Part shown: positions 1-7,613 of the stretch, one piece after another
How positions within the stretch are numbered: the first letter of the stretch is position 1
Layout: every line of letters begins with the position of its first letter
Origin: Acetobacter syzygii
GTDB taxonomy: Bacteria; Pseudomonadota; Alphaproteobacteria; Acetobacterales; Acetobacteraceae
DNA: 64,000 nt
Direction of reading: 5' to 3'
Assembly (NCBI RefSeq): GCF_000964225.1
Contig: NZ_BAMZ01000005.1
Coordinates: 62,001 to 126,000, forward strand
The notes under the pieces: generated by a model
The model's database searches: none
Told to the model about the DNA's origin: nothing
What the model saw: the letters and a program-made list of their open reading frames with translations, nothing else
Position numbers and translations under genes: made by a program

Positions 1-632
1 CTCAGGGCCGTGCGGAGCTTGTCGCGGATGTTGCGGCGCGCCGTTTCAGACAGGTTGTGGGCAAACAGGCCCGCTACCGTGCTTTCGCACACAATACCCA
101 ACACAATGTAGGTTGCGCGCGACATGGCGGTCATGAACACGTTTTCGGGGTGAGGAATGGCCCCAATGGCAATAATGGCAGTCGTATAGCCTGCCAGCAC
201 AAGCGCGTAGGAGCGGAAGTTGCGGACCAGTGTGGCCAGCGCGCAGCATAACCCCAGCCAGATTGATAGCGCAGGGAAGAACAGCCACGCAGTCTGGTTA
301 AAGGCCGAAATAAGGGTGATGGACATAACCACCCCAATACCCGTGCCCACCAGACGCCACCGCGCCTTGGACATGCTCTCCCCGCGGGAGCCCTGGGCCA
401 CAATCCATACGGTCATGGCTGCCCATTGCGGATCGTCCAGTTCCATCCACAGGGCAATGACCAGTGCAATCAGGGCGGCGGCTGTTGTGCGCAGCGCAAA
501 TCCGATTGCCGAGGGGGATGGCGCAAGCAGCCAGCTGAATGGCAGTTTGCGCTGTACACCGGGCGGGCCTAACGGGCGGAAGGTGCGCAGGCGACCGATC
601 CTGTCAAGCAGGGGAAAAGAAAGACTGGGCAC
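1..632 (-). CDS. FUSC-family inner-membrane transporter, N-terminal part (runs off the window)
   Basis: The minus strand reads without a stop from about 632 to the left edge, giving about 210 residues of a polytopic membrane protein. After a short cytoplasmic start (PSLSFPLLDRIGRL) come hydrophobic segments separated by short basic loops. The run DDPQWAAMTVWIVAQ followed by RGESMSKARWRLVGTG is typical of the FUSC/aromatic-acid exporter family (fusaric acid resistance, AaeB-like), whose members export aromatic acids or related toxic compounds at the inner membrane. The start is taken as GTG at 632: an in-frame stop lies upstream and there is no ATG between. No good ribosome binding site is visible, so the start is uncertain. 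The C-terminal half lies outside the window, so substrate and partners cannot be judged. The gene is divergent from the YidB-like gene at 875. Confidence 0.8.
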   Translation of the reverse strand, partial: MPSLSFPLLDRIGRLRTFRPLGPPGVQRKLPFSWLLAPSPSAIGFALRTTAAALIALVIALWMELDDPQWAAMTVWIVAQGSRGESMSKARWRLVGTGIGVVMSITLISAFNQTAWLFFPALSIWLGLCCALATLVRNFRSYALVLAGYTTAIIAIGAIPHPENVFMTAMSRATYIVLGIVCESTVAGLFAHNLSETARRNIRDKLRTAL

Positions 633-874
633 AGTGGCTACTTTGTTGCAACAGAGGAAGGTCGGGAGTCTGATGATAACCGTAGCCCTTTTTTCCCTTT
701 TTTCCTTGTGGGTTCAGACGCATATCAGCTATCGCTTCTCAAACGGGAAAAGGGCAGTCTGGGACCAGTTTCTGCTTATGACTATCGCACAGAGCAGTTA
801 TTCGGTCCATGATGAAACAGGACCGCACCATCCGGTCGGTCACCTTGATGGCGCATATGGGAAAGATGGTGGAT

Positions 875-1246
875 ATGTCTGATTTCTTTCAGAATCTTGT
901 AGGTAAGGTCGAGAGCGTTCTGGGTGGAGATGTCCAGACTCTTGTCAAACAGCAGCTTCAGGCGCTCACGCAGCCACAGACAATCCAGACCCTACTGGAC
1001 AGAGCCGATCAGGCCGGGCTGGGCGACAAGGTGCGTTCATGGATTAGCCAGAGCGGGAATGTGCCTGCCACTCCGGACGAAATTCGCGCCATTCTGGGGA
1101 GCGGCACCGTCCATGATCTGGTGGAAAAAACCGGTCTGCCAGCCGATGCGGTGGTGACAGCACTGGTCCACTTTCTGCCCGACGCTGTGGACAAGAACAC
1201 GCCAGAAGGCGTGCTGCCTGCCGCGGGTACCACAAAGAGCGCCTGA
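875..1246 (+). CDS. YidB-like protein (DUF937)
   Basis: A 123-residue soluble protein if started at the ATG at 875 (MSDFFQNLVGKVES). Earlier in-frame ATGs at 809, 848, 857 and 866 would add up to 22 residues that do not look like the family. The pattern LLDRADQAGLGDKVRSW, then a polar linker and IRAILGSGTVHDLVEKTG, then ALVHFLPDAVDKNTPEG, matches the YidB/DUF937 family; E. coli YidB is of similar length. No biochemical role is established for the family and none is inferred here. It stands alone, divergent from the FUSC gene and followed by an inverted repeat at 1266-1298. Confidence 0.8.
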   Translation: MSDFFQNLVGKVESVLGGDVQTLVKQQLQALTQPQTIQTLLDRADQAGLGDKVRSWISQSGNVPATPDEIRAILGSGTVHDLVEKTGLPADAVVTALVHFLPDAVDKNTPEGVLPAAGTTKSA

Positions 1247-1265
1247 TCCGTAATTAAGCTGCACG

Positions 1266-1298
1266 TGTGTGATGCGCGGCATTTTCGTGCATCACACA
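1266..1298. repeat. 10-bp inverted repeat between two plus-strand genes
   Basis: TGTGTGATGC at 1266-1275 and its exact reverse complement GCATCACACA at 1289-1298 are separated by 13 bases. No T-run follows, so it is not a standard intrinsic terminator. It lies 24 bases before the start of the next gene, a position that suits an operator or a 5' mRNA hairpin. Confidence 0.6.
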
Positions 1299-1322
1299 GT
1301 GTAATCCGTTATAGATACTGCC

Positions 1323-1853
1323 ATGACCTTGGGTGAACGTATAACGCGGATTGATAACTGGCTGCTTGATGATGTGTGCCAGCCCATAGCGGACAGGCTA
1401 CCAGAGCGCTTTCCCGCTTTTGATGCGGGTATGAGCTGCCAGTTTGGTTCTCTGCTGCTTTCTGCTGTTTCCATTATTGCCGTGTTTGTGCTGACCGGCA
1501 TGAACGATTTTGGAAACATGATCTTTAATGTGCTGGTCTGGTGCCTGTGCGTCAGCTTTTTTATTGGCCTCAGCCGCCTGCGCGTGCTGGTCAAACCGGG
1601 AAAACCCAATCCGCTGCGGCATATGCTTGTGAGCGTGCGGATTATTTCCATTCCATTCGCGTTGTATGTTGTCTATCAGGCGGTCACATCTCCACCCACG
1701 TTTGGGACGGCGGTCTGGTTTAACGCATTTTCAAATATTGTTTTTGTGGTCGGGCTTTATCTTATTTCGTGTCAGCCACGGCCACCGCGTGTACGCACGA
1801 AGGAAGAGGTATGGGGGCATCAGTTTGCCCCCCGTCCCGGTGGTGGTTTTTAA
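1323..1853 (+). CDS. Unknown inner-membrane protein, 176 residues
   Basis: I do not recognise the family. The first 40 residues are soluble (MTLGERITRIDNWLLDDVCQ). Four probable membrane segments follow: about 42-58 (FGSLLLSAVSIIAVFVL), 65-84, 103-121 and 131-148. The protein ends in a basic, proline- and glycine-rich tail (QPRPPRVRTKEEVWGHQFAPRPGGGF region), probably cytoplasmic. The ATG at 1323 has no strong Shine-Dalgarno sequence in front of it, and a TATAGA element only a few bases upstream leaves a short or absent leader possible. Continuous hydrophobic periodicity and usual codon choice support it as a real gene. It converges with the ccm operon, which ends only 28 bases beyond. Confidence 0.65.
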   Translation: MTLGERITRIDNWLLDDVCQPIADRLPERFPAFDAGMSCQFGSLLLSAVSIIAVFVLTGMNDFGNMIFNVLVWCLCVSFFIGLSRLRVLVKPGKPNPLRHMLVSVRIISIPFALYVVYQAVTSPPTFGTAVWFNAFSNIVFVVGLYLISCQPRPPRVRTKEEVWGHQFAPRPGGGF

Positions 1854-1877
1854 CAGACCATAAACGCGCAGGATGCG

Positions 1878-1899
1878 TGATCAGGGGTTTTCCTGATCA
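1878..1899. terminator. Short hairpin at the convergent junction with ccmI
   Basis: TGATCAGG (1878-1885) and CCTGATCA (1892-1899) form an 8-bp perfect stem with a six-base loop. It contains the ccmI stop codon and lies between two converging genes. It lacks a long T-run on either strand, so termination is likely but weak. Confidence 0.4.
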
Positions 1900-2612
1900 T
1901 GCTCACCTTGTGCAATGCGGCCCTGTACCGCAGGCCGCCAGTCTGCATCCTTGGGGGCAGCATCCAGCGCTTTGCGAAAGAGTGCCAGAGCCTGAGCGCT
2001 CACATGGTGTTCGGCTCGGGTCATGGCTTCTGCCGTGCGGGCCGCAAGCTCAGGCTCAAAGCCCAGCGCTAGCGCCTGCCCCCAGGCATCAGCCGCCTGA
2101 GCGTAATGGTCGCCCGATGCCTCGAGCTGGCCGAGCATCAGGTAGCCTTGCCGTTTGTTGGGGTCATCAGCCGGTAGACCCGCAATGGCTTGCTGGAGTT
2201 GGGCAATAAGTGCATCGGTCTTGCGGTTTTGCAGATGCTGCGCCACCAGCCGTGGACCAAGGGGTTGGGCAGGCAGCGAAGGCGCACCGTTGGTCAGGTA
2301 AAGACCAATGGCAAGGACCGGTACAGCAGCCAGACCAAACCACCCCAGCATGGCGGAACTGTTGGCACGTGCCGTGGAGGGGGCGGCATCGGCGGCCAGA
2401 ATCCGGCGTTGGATTTCCAGTATGGCCACGTCGTGTTCTGTTGGGGCAATCAGCCCAATGGCAAGGTCACGGTCAACTTCGGCCAACTGGGCTTCGTGCA
2501 GGGCCAGAGCCGTACTGCGTTCATCCCGAATGGTGCGGGCGCGTTTCCAGAGTGTAAAAAAAGCCGGAGCCAGTGCAAGCAGGCTGAGCAGCCCTATGGA
2601 AAGCCAGATCAT
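1881..2612 (-). CDS. ccmI: Cytochrome c maturation protein CcmI (CycH)
   Basis: A 243-residue protein with two membrane segments (about 2-22 and 88-106). Between them is a charged, cytoplasmic, leucine-zipper-like stretch (HEAQLAEVDRDLAIGLIAPTE), and after them a C-terminal periplasmic TPR-like part with repeats around YLMLGQLEASGDHYAQAADAWGQAL and AEHHVSAQALALFRKAL. This is the CcmI plan: it holds apocytochrome c and presents it to the CcmFH haem ligation complex. It is the last gene of the ccmCDEFGHI operon, four bases after ccmH. The TPR part is shorter than in many alphaproteobacteria, where CcmI often exceeds 350 residues. Confidence 0.87.
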   Translation of the reverse strand: MIWLSIGLLSLLALAPAFFTLWKRARTIRDERSTALALHEAQLAEVDRDLAIGLIAPTEHDVAILEIQRRILAADAAPSTARANSSAMLGWFGLAAVPVLAIGLYLTNGAPSLPAQPLGPRLVAQHLQNRKTDALIAQLQQAIAGLPADDPNKRQGYLMLGQLEASGDHYAQAADAWGQALALGFEPELAARTAEAMTRAEHHVSAQALALFRKALDAAPKDADWRPAVQGRIAQGEHDQENP

Positions 2613-2616
2613 GCTC

Positions 2617-3090
2617 TCAGTCCTTTGTCAGTCTGGCCAGACGGGCCTTTTCTTCTTCGTTCAGGGGCGGGGGTGGCGCGGCGTTGGCTCGGCGGCGGTA
2701 GAAAAGAAAAGCCGTGCCAACCCCTAGCAGCAAAGCCAGAACAGGCATGGCCCACAGCAGGAGCGTGCCAGCAGAAAAAGCAGGTTTAAGCCGGATAAAG
2801 TTACCATAACGGCTCACCATCCAGTCCATGACCTGTTTGTTGTCCTCACCTTTGGCAACGTGCTCGCGCACAACCCGGCGCAGGTCACGCGCCAGACCGG
2901 CACTGCTGTCCTCAATCGATTCATTCTGGCAGACTAGGCAGCGTAGCTGGGCACCAATAGCCTGTGCCCGTGCCTCCTGCTGTGGGTCTGCCAGCATTTC
3001 GGATGGGTCATCCACAGCTAGCACCAGTGCAGGAGCCGCCATCAGGCATAAGCCCAGCATGCAGGCAGCAAGTTTGCGGTGCAGGGTCAT
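2617..3090 (-). CDS. ccmH: Cytochrome c maturation protein CcmH (CycL)
   Basis: A 157-residue protein with an N-terminal signal peptide or anchor (about 1-25), the signature RCLVCQNESIEDS with Cys51 and Cys54, the conserved QVMDWMVSRYGNFIRLKP, and a C-terminal membrane helix at about 108-131. The CxxC pair reduces the haem-binding thiols of apocytochrome c in the periplasm, together with CcmG. Its start overlaps the end of ccmG in an ATGA arrangement, which suggests translational coupling. The length is that of the short, single-domain CcmH; the TPR function is supplied by the separate ccmI next to it. Confidence 0.95.
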   Translation of the reverse strand: MTLHRKLAACMLGLCLMAAPALVLAVDDPSEMLADPQQEARAQAIGAQLRCLVCQNESIEDSSAGLARDLRRVVREHVAKGEDNKQVMDWMVSRYGNFIRLKPAFSAGTLLLWAMPVLALLLGVGTAFLFYRRRANAAPPPPLNEEEKARLARLTKD

Positions 3091-3662
3091 GGTGTTTGCA
3101 ATCTATGCACCAAAGGCAGCAGAACCTTGCCAATGGTTTCTTCGGTTAAGGGAGCGGCGGTGTGCCAGCGTATTACGCCGCCCGCGCCAACCAGAAAAGT
3201 TTCCGGCACGCCGGAAATCCCCCATTCAATACCAGCCCGTCCATCGTGGTCACTTCCCAACCGGCTGAAAGGGTTACCGGAGTGGCGCAAAAAGCTGGCG
3301 GCATTGTCCGGTTTGTCTTTGTAGGCAATGCCCCACATGGTCAGCTTGTCCTTGAGGGTCATAAGGGTTGGCATTTCCGCAAGGCAGGGAATGCACCATG
3401 ATGCAAAAAAGTTCACCAGCACAGGTTTGCTCACCTGTTGCAGGTCCTGCGTGGTAAAACCTTCAGCCGGGGGAAGGGGGGCAAGCGTAAAGTCCGGTAC
3501 CGGGCGGTCGAGCACCGGCGCGTTAATGTCGTGCGGGTTAAAGGAGCCATGCTCCATTCCATCCAGCATTTTCCAAAAAGCAACACCAGCAACACCGGCA
3601 CCGGCCAGCGGCAGGGCCATAAGCAGGCGGCGGCGGGTCAGGTTGTCCGAAGGTGTGGTCAT
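3087..3662 (-). CDS. ccmG: Thiol:disulfide interchange protein CcmG (DsbE)
   Basis: A 191-residue membrane-anchored thioredoxin-like protein. The ATG at 3662 is chosen because it overlaps the ccmF stop (ATGA) and is followed by a basic start (TPSDNLTRRR) and a hydrophobic anchor at about 13-30. The active site is FFASWCIPCLAEMP with Cys90 and Cys93, and the later EWGISGVPETFLVG carries the cis-proline of the thioredoxin fold. CcmG keeps the cytochrome c thiols reduced in the oxidising periplasm and works with CcmH. WCIPC differs from the commoner WCVPC by a conservative change only. Confidence 0.95.
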   Translation of the reverse strand: MTTPSDNLTRRRLLMALPLAGAGVAGVAFWKMLDGMEHGSFNPHDINAPVLDRPVPDFTLAPLPPAEGFTTQDLQQVSKPVLVNFFASWCIPCLAEMPTLMTLKDKLTMWGIAYKDKPDNAASFLRHSGNPFSRLGSDHDGRAGIEWGISGVPETFLVGAGGVIRWHTAAPLTEETIGKVLLPLVHRLQTP

Positions 3663-5644
3663 GATACGCTCACGGTTGCGGAGGAGGACTTGGCCCGCTG
3701 GGGGGCACCAACCCGCATACGCCGGTCGGAAAGGGATAGTGCGCCGCCAAATGCCATAATCAGGGCACCCAGCCACATCCATGGGGCCAGAGGGTTGTAA
3801 TGCAGGCGCAGCACGTAGGTCGGGTTGTTATCCGGCCCATGTCTGTCACCCAGAACGCCATACAGATCGGCCAGCATATTGGTGTGGATGGCAACATCCG
3901 TTGTGGTCTGGTTCTGGCTGTTAAAGCTGCGTTTGGATGGATGCATGATGGTTATGAGCTGGCCATTGCGCCGGACTTCCAGCGTAGCAACCATGGCTGT
4001 GTAGTTGGGGCCGGGTTCCTGCTCCACGGCCTTAAGCGTCCATGTGTAACCAGCAAGCTGTTCTGTTGTGCCAATGGGGACTTCAACAATCTTGTGCTGT
4101 GCCTGAGACATGGCAGCAAGGCCAAGCACCGTAATGCCCACGCCTGCATGGGCAATGGCTGTGCCAATAATGGCGCGCGGCAACATGCGGGCCCGCTGGA
4201 TGCTGGTGCCAATCGGTGCACGGAAAAGCTTGGTACGTTCAGCCAGATCCGTAAGGCTTGCCGCAATGACCCATACGGCCGCAGCAGCACAGATAATGGG
4301 TAGCACGCCAGAAAGCCGGAAAACGGCAACACCACAGGCCAGAGCGGCCACAATGGCCGCAATCCACAGTTTTTGCAGTACCGGCCACAACTGCGCACGC
4401 TTCCATGGCAACATGGGACCAAATCCCATGAAGATGAACAGCGGCAGTGCGAGCGGAATGGTCGTTGCATCAAAGAACGGTTTGCCAACCGAAATGGTGC
4501 GGTCAAACAGCAGAGACATAAAAGGTGGGTACATGGTCCCAGTCAGCACCACCGCGCAAAGCGAGCAGAGGAGAATGTTGTTCAGCACCAAGGCTCCTTC
4601 GCGGGAGATGGGGGCAAACAGCCCGCCCGCCGTAAGAGCAGGTGCCCTGTAGGCAAACAGGGCAAGGGAGCCGCCAATAACAACACCGAGCAGCCCCAGA
4701 ATGAACACCCCGCGTGCAGGGTCGTTTGCAAAGGCGTGGACCGAATTCAGAATCCCCGAACGCACAAGGAAGGTGCCGGAGAGCGAGAACGAGAAGGTGG
4801 CAATGGCCAGCAGTACGGTCCAGATTTTAAGGGCTTCGCGCTTTTCCACCACAATGGCGGAGTGGATGAGTGCTGTGCCAGTCAGCCATGGAATGAGCGA
4901 GGCATTTTCCACCGGGTCCCAGAACCAGTAACCACCCCAGCCCAGTACGTAGTAGGACCACCATGACCCCATGGCTATTCCGCAGGTTAAAAAGCACCAT
5001 GCGGCAACAGCCCACGGGCGCACCCAGCGGCCCCATGCGGCATCCACCCGACCTTCGATCAGTGCTGCAATGGCAAAGGCAAACGGTACGGCAAAGCCTA
5101 CGTAACCCGTGTACAGAATGGGGGGGTGAAAAGCCAGTCCGGGGTCTTGCAGCAGGGGGTTCATACCCTGCCCATCCATAGGAGCGGGCCATACGCGGGC
5201 GAATGGATCTGATGTGGTCAGGCAGAACAGTTCAAACCCTGTCGCTACAAGGCCCAGCACGGCAATTACGCGTGCGCGCAAAGCAGAGGGCAGGTTCCGC
5301 CCGAATGCGGCAACCGCTGCGCCGCACAGACCCAGAATGAGCGCCCAGAGCAGAATGGAACCTTCATGATTGCCCCATACGCCTGTAATCTTATACAGCA
5401 GCGGTTTGGAAACAGCGCTGTTTTCCGCAATGTTCTGAACCGAAAAATCGTCAGTGACCGCAGCGTAAATCAGGCTCAGGAAGGAGGCACTCAGGGCGAT
5501 CATCTGCCCTATGGCCAGGCCGGGGGCCAGCGCCATCAGGCGCGCATCGCGCCGGGATGCGCCAATAAGGGGAATAATGCCTTGTACGGCAGCCAGCACA
5601 CAGGCCAGTGCAAGGGCGTAATGTCCTAGTTCGGGGCTTAACAT
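3659..5644 (-). CDS. ccmF: Haem lyase subunit CcmF
   Basis: A 661-residue polytopic inner-membrane protein of the usual CcmF length. It carries the tryptophan-rich WWD-type motif GWGGYWFWDPVENASLIPWL at about 235-254, the conserved WGNHEGSILLW near 90-100, AFHPPILYTGY near 171-181 and many hydrophobic segments, the last near the C-terminus before a basic tail. CcmF takes haem from holo-CcmE and ligates it to apocytochrome c with CcmH and CcmI. The gene is separated from ccmE by 34 bases and overlaps ccmG by four. Conserved periplasmic His residues of the family are present around HPP at 173-175. Confidence 0.97.
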   Translation of the reverse strand: MLSPELGHYALALACVLAAVQGIIPLIGASRRDARLMALAPGLAIGQMIALSASFLSLIYAAVTDDFSVQNIAENSAVSKPLLYKITGVWGNHEGSILLWALILGLCGAAVAAFGRNLPSALRARVIAVLGLVATGFELFCLTTSDPFARVWPAPMDGQGMNPLLQDPGLAFHPPILYTGYVGFAVPFAFAIAALIEGRVDAAWGRWVRPWAVAAWCFLTCGIAMGSWWSYYVLGWGGYWFWDPVENASLIPWLTGTALIHSAIVVEKREALKIWTVLLAIATFSFSLSGTFLVRSGILNSVHAFANDPARGVFILGLLGVVIGGSLALFAYRAPALTAGGLFAPISREGALVLNNILLCSLCAVVLTGTMYPPFMSLLFDRTISVGKPFFDATTIPLALPLFIFMGFGPMLPWKRAQLWPVLQKLWIAAIVAALACGVAVFRLSGVLPIICAAAAVWVIAASLTDLAERTKLFRAPIGTSIQRARMLPRAIIGTAIAHAGVGITVLGLAAMSQAQHKIVEVPIGTTEQLAGYTWTLKAVEQEPGPNYTAMVATLEVRRNGQLITIMHPSKRSFNSQNQTTTDVAIHTNMLADLYGVLGDRHGPDNNPTYVLRLHYNPLAPWMWLGALIMAFGGALSLSDRRMRVGAPQRAKSSSATVSVS

Positions 5645-5678
5645 ATCTGGGGGGAGGCTCCCGTTTTTTTCAGGCTGT

Positions 5679-6209
5679 TCAGTTGGCCGCAGCGGGGGCG
5701 GAAAGATTTTTGCGGGCGTCCTGCACGGTCATGCTGTTCCAGCTTGCCGCACTGGGGGGCGGGCCAAAGCGTGGGTCCCACTTGCCGGACTTTTTAAGGG
5801 CTTCCGCCACTTCCTTGGGCATGTAGGTCTCGTCATGCTTGGCCAGAACTTCGCTTGCCACAAACTCATGCGGGGGGTGGACGGTGCCAATGGCAACAAC
5901 GCTCTGCCCCTCGCGGAACAGGTCAGGCAAAATGCCTTCGTAGTGCACGGTTACGGCGGCCTGCCCGTCGGTCACGGCAAAGGTGGCTACCGGGGTTTCG
6001 CCGTGTTTTTCACGCTTGACGGAACCTGCGACAACCATCCCCCCCAGTTTGACCGTCCGGTCAGCAGGAGGGGGAGATGCTTCTACCTGAGAGGGTGTGA
6101 CAAAAAAAACAATGTCGGAAGAAAAAGCCCGCAGGATCAGGGCAGCCGCAGTGCCAAGGCAGGCAACGCAGGCAATGACAAGCCATAGGCGACGGGTCTT
6201 GCGGGTCAT
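5679..6209 (-). CDS. ccmE: Periplasmic haem chaperone CcmE
   Basis: A 176-residue protein with a single N-terminal membrane anchor (about 8-28) and a periplasmic OB-fold domain (VKLGGMVVAGSVKRE, then AVTVHYEGILPDLFREGQ). The motif VLAKHDETYMPKEV contains His125, expected to bind haem covalently, and Tyr129, its usual axial ligand: the HxxxY motif of the main CcmE class. It accepts haem released by the CcmABCD machinery and passes it to CcmF. The C-terminal tail after PPP is flexible and variable, as in the family. The start overlaps the ccmD stop as ATGA. Confidence 0.96.
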   Translation of the reverse strand: MTRKTRRLWLVIACVACLGTAAALILRAFSSDIVFFVTPSQVEASPPPADRTVKLGGMVVAGSVKREKHGETPVATFAVTDGQAAVTVHYEGILPDLFREGQSVVAIGTVHPPHEFVASEVLAKHDETYMPKEVAEALKKSGKWDPRFGPPPSAASWNSMTVQDARKNLSAPAAAN

Positions 6210-6367
6210 GGAGTAAAAGATGTTCCTGCGTTGCGGTTATGGGTCTGTTCAAGTGCAGCCAGTCTGGCCCGGTCGCGTTTGAGGCGGAGTGCCGCACCCA
6301 TGGAGAGAACAAGGGCCATAACGGCAGCCAGACCGTAGCTGGCTACAATGTAGGGGAGATGGGTCAT
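6206..6367 (-). CDS. ccmD: Small haem exporter protein CcmD
   Basis: A 53-residue protein beginning MTHLPYIVASYGLAAVMAL, with one membrane helix at about 5-25 and a basic, arginine-rich cytoplasmic tail (LRLKRDRARLAALEQ). This is the classic CcmD arrangement. CcmD stabilises CcmC-CcmE and helps release holo-CcmE from the CcmABCD complex. It overlaps ccmC upstream and ccmE downstream by four bases each. Its identity rests on context plus the helix and basic tail, since CcmD sequences are poorly conserved. Confidence 0.92.
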   Translation of the reverse strand: MTHLPYIVASYGLAAVMALVLSMGAALRLKRDRARLAALEQTHNRNAGTSFTP

Positions 6368-7137
6368 GCTGCGCCTCCGCCACGGCGGGGGGAGGAGAGC
6401 AGCGCACGAATGCGGCTTTCCATGACCGCAGCCCGTGTGCGGGCCACAACAATGGCTGCAAACCCCAGAGAAAATCCAATGGTGGAAAGAGCAAGCGGCC
6501 ACAGCATGGAGGCGGACATGGTGGGTGCTCCGGTCAGGGTAATGCTGTCTGGCTGGTGCAGGGTGTTCCACCATTGTACGCTGAACTTGATAATCGGCAG
6601 GTCCACGGCCCCTGCCAGCGCCAGAATGGCAGCCGCCCGGTAACCGCGCTGGGGGTCATCAAACGCGCGGATTAAGGCAATATGGCCGAGGTAGAGAAAA
6701 AACAGGACAAGCACGGAGGTCAGGCGTGCATCCCATACCCACCATGTTCCCCACATGGGTTTGCCCCATATGGACCCGGTTGCCAGGCACAGTGCCGTAA
6801 TGCAGGCACCAACAGGCCCGATTTCCACCGCGGCCAGATCTGCCAGAGGGTGCCGCCATACCAGAGAAAGCAGACCACAGATGGCAAGCCCGGCATAACC
6901 GCCGGAAGCCAGCATGGCTGCAGGCACATGCACATACATAATGCGCACGGAATCTCCCTGTTGCCAGTCGGCGGGGGAATAGAACAGGCCCCATCCCAGA
7001 CCGGCAAGAATAAAGGCAATGGCGGGCCAGGTTAACCACGGCTGGAGGCGTGCGCCCAGCTTGAGAAACCGGCCGGGGTTGGCATACCGGTGGAAAAAAC
7101 TGCCAGTACGCGCGACAAAGGTCGGTGAGGCGCTCAA
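6364..7137 (-). CDS. ccmC: Haem exporter protein CcmC, probable TTG start
   Basis: A roughly 257-residue protein with six membrane segments and the WWD motif MWGTWWVWDARLTSVL near the middle. Two conserved periplasmic histidine regions are visible (VHVPAAM before the motif, and KFSVQWWNTLHQP after it). CcmC binds haem and loads it on CcmE. No ATG or GTG fits the beginning of the family homology (FFHRYANPGRFLKLG). The best candidate is TTG at 7137, which has GGAG 11 bases upstream; another in-frame TTG lies further up but is badly spaced. The reading frame stays open well beyond into the opposite-strand yciI-like gene, and that extension is judged spurious. It is the first gene of the operon; ccmA and ccmB are not next to it. 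Confidence 0.93.
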   Translation of the reverse strand: MSASPTFVARTGSFFHRYANPGRFLKLGARLQPWLTWPAIAFILAGLGWGLFYSPADWQQGDSVRIMYVHVPAAMLASGGYAGLAICGLLSLVWRHPLADLAAVEIGPVGACITALCLATGSIWGKPMWGTWWVWDARLTSVLVLFFLYLGHIALIRAFDDPQRGYRAAAILALAGAVDLPIIKFSVQWWNTLHQPDSITLTGAPTMSASMLWPLALSTIGFSLGFAAIVVARTRAAVMESRIRALLSSPRRGGGAA

Positions 7138-7167
7138 AAGTTGGTCCGCTCCATCTGTCTGGTTTGC

Positions 7168-7190
7168 GGCAAGAGCGGTAGGCTCTTGCC
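7168..7190. promoter_or_regulatory. 9-bp hairpin in the ccmC upstream region
   Basis: GGCAAGAGC (7168-7176) and GCTCTTGCC (7182-7190) form a perfect stem with a five-base loop. It lies 31 bases upstream of the proposed ccmC start, in the divergent space between ccmC and the yciI-like gene. It could be a 5' mRNA hairpin for ccmC or an operator; neither can be decided from sequence alone. Confidence 0.45.
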
Positions 7191-7318
7191 CGTAATGGGT
7201 ATGATGTCTCAAAAGTGGGACTGCTTCTGTCTCCTTTATAGCATTATAAGCGTTCTGACACGATGCAGTTCTTCGTGGGCGAGTATGCCCATAAGACACA
7301 ACAGAAGGAAAACGAGAC

Positions 7319-7612
7319 ATGTTGTTTGCCATTATCTGTACGGACCGCCCCGGTGCGCTGGAACTGCGCATGGCCACCCGGCCGCAGCATCTGGCCTTTT
7401 TGGAAACCCACAAGGCCAACATCCAGTTTGGCGGCCCACAGCTTGATGCCAACGGCAAACCCTGCGGCAGCCTGATGCTGCTAGAAGCCGAAGACCGGGC
7501 CAGTGCGGAAGGGTTTGCCGCAGCCGATCCATACGCCAAGGTTGACCTGTTTGAGAGCGTGATCGTGCGCCCGATCCGCACGGTTTACCGCGATGGTCAA
7601 CTGGCCGAATAA
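7319..7612 (+). CDS. YciI-family protein
   Basis: A 97-residue protein with the ferredoxin-like YciI pattern: LFAIICTDRPG at the start, RPQHLAFLETH with the conserved His24, FGGPQLDANGKPCGSLMLLEAE in the middle, and AAADPYAKVDLFESVIVRPI with the conserved Asp70-Pro-Tyr. The His/Asp pair is the putative active site in structurally studied YciI proteins, but the reaction is unknown for most of the family. A GGAAAACGAG stretch precedes the ATG. Only one base separates its stop codon from the next gene, so the two are almost certainly co-transcribed. Confidence 0.92.
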   Translation: MLFAIICTDRPGALELRMATRPQHLAFLETHKANIQFGGPQLDANGKPCGSLMLLEAEDRASAEGFAAADPYAKVDLFESVIVRPIRTVYRDGQLAE

Positions 7613-7613
7613 C

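Noticed and set aside
220-882. A 220-residue plus-strand frame over the FUSC gene and its upstream region
   Set aside because: The minus-strand FUSC protein is clearly real, and the plus-strand product lacks structure.
7138-7581. N-terminal extension of CcmC reaching into the yciI-like gene
   Set aside because: The added 148 residues are the antisense of a real gene and are not found in CcmC proteins.
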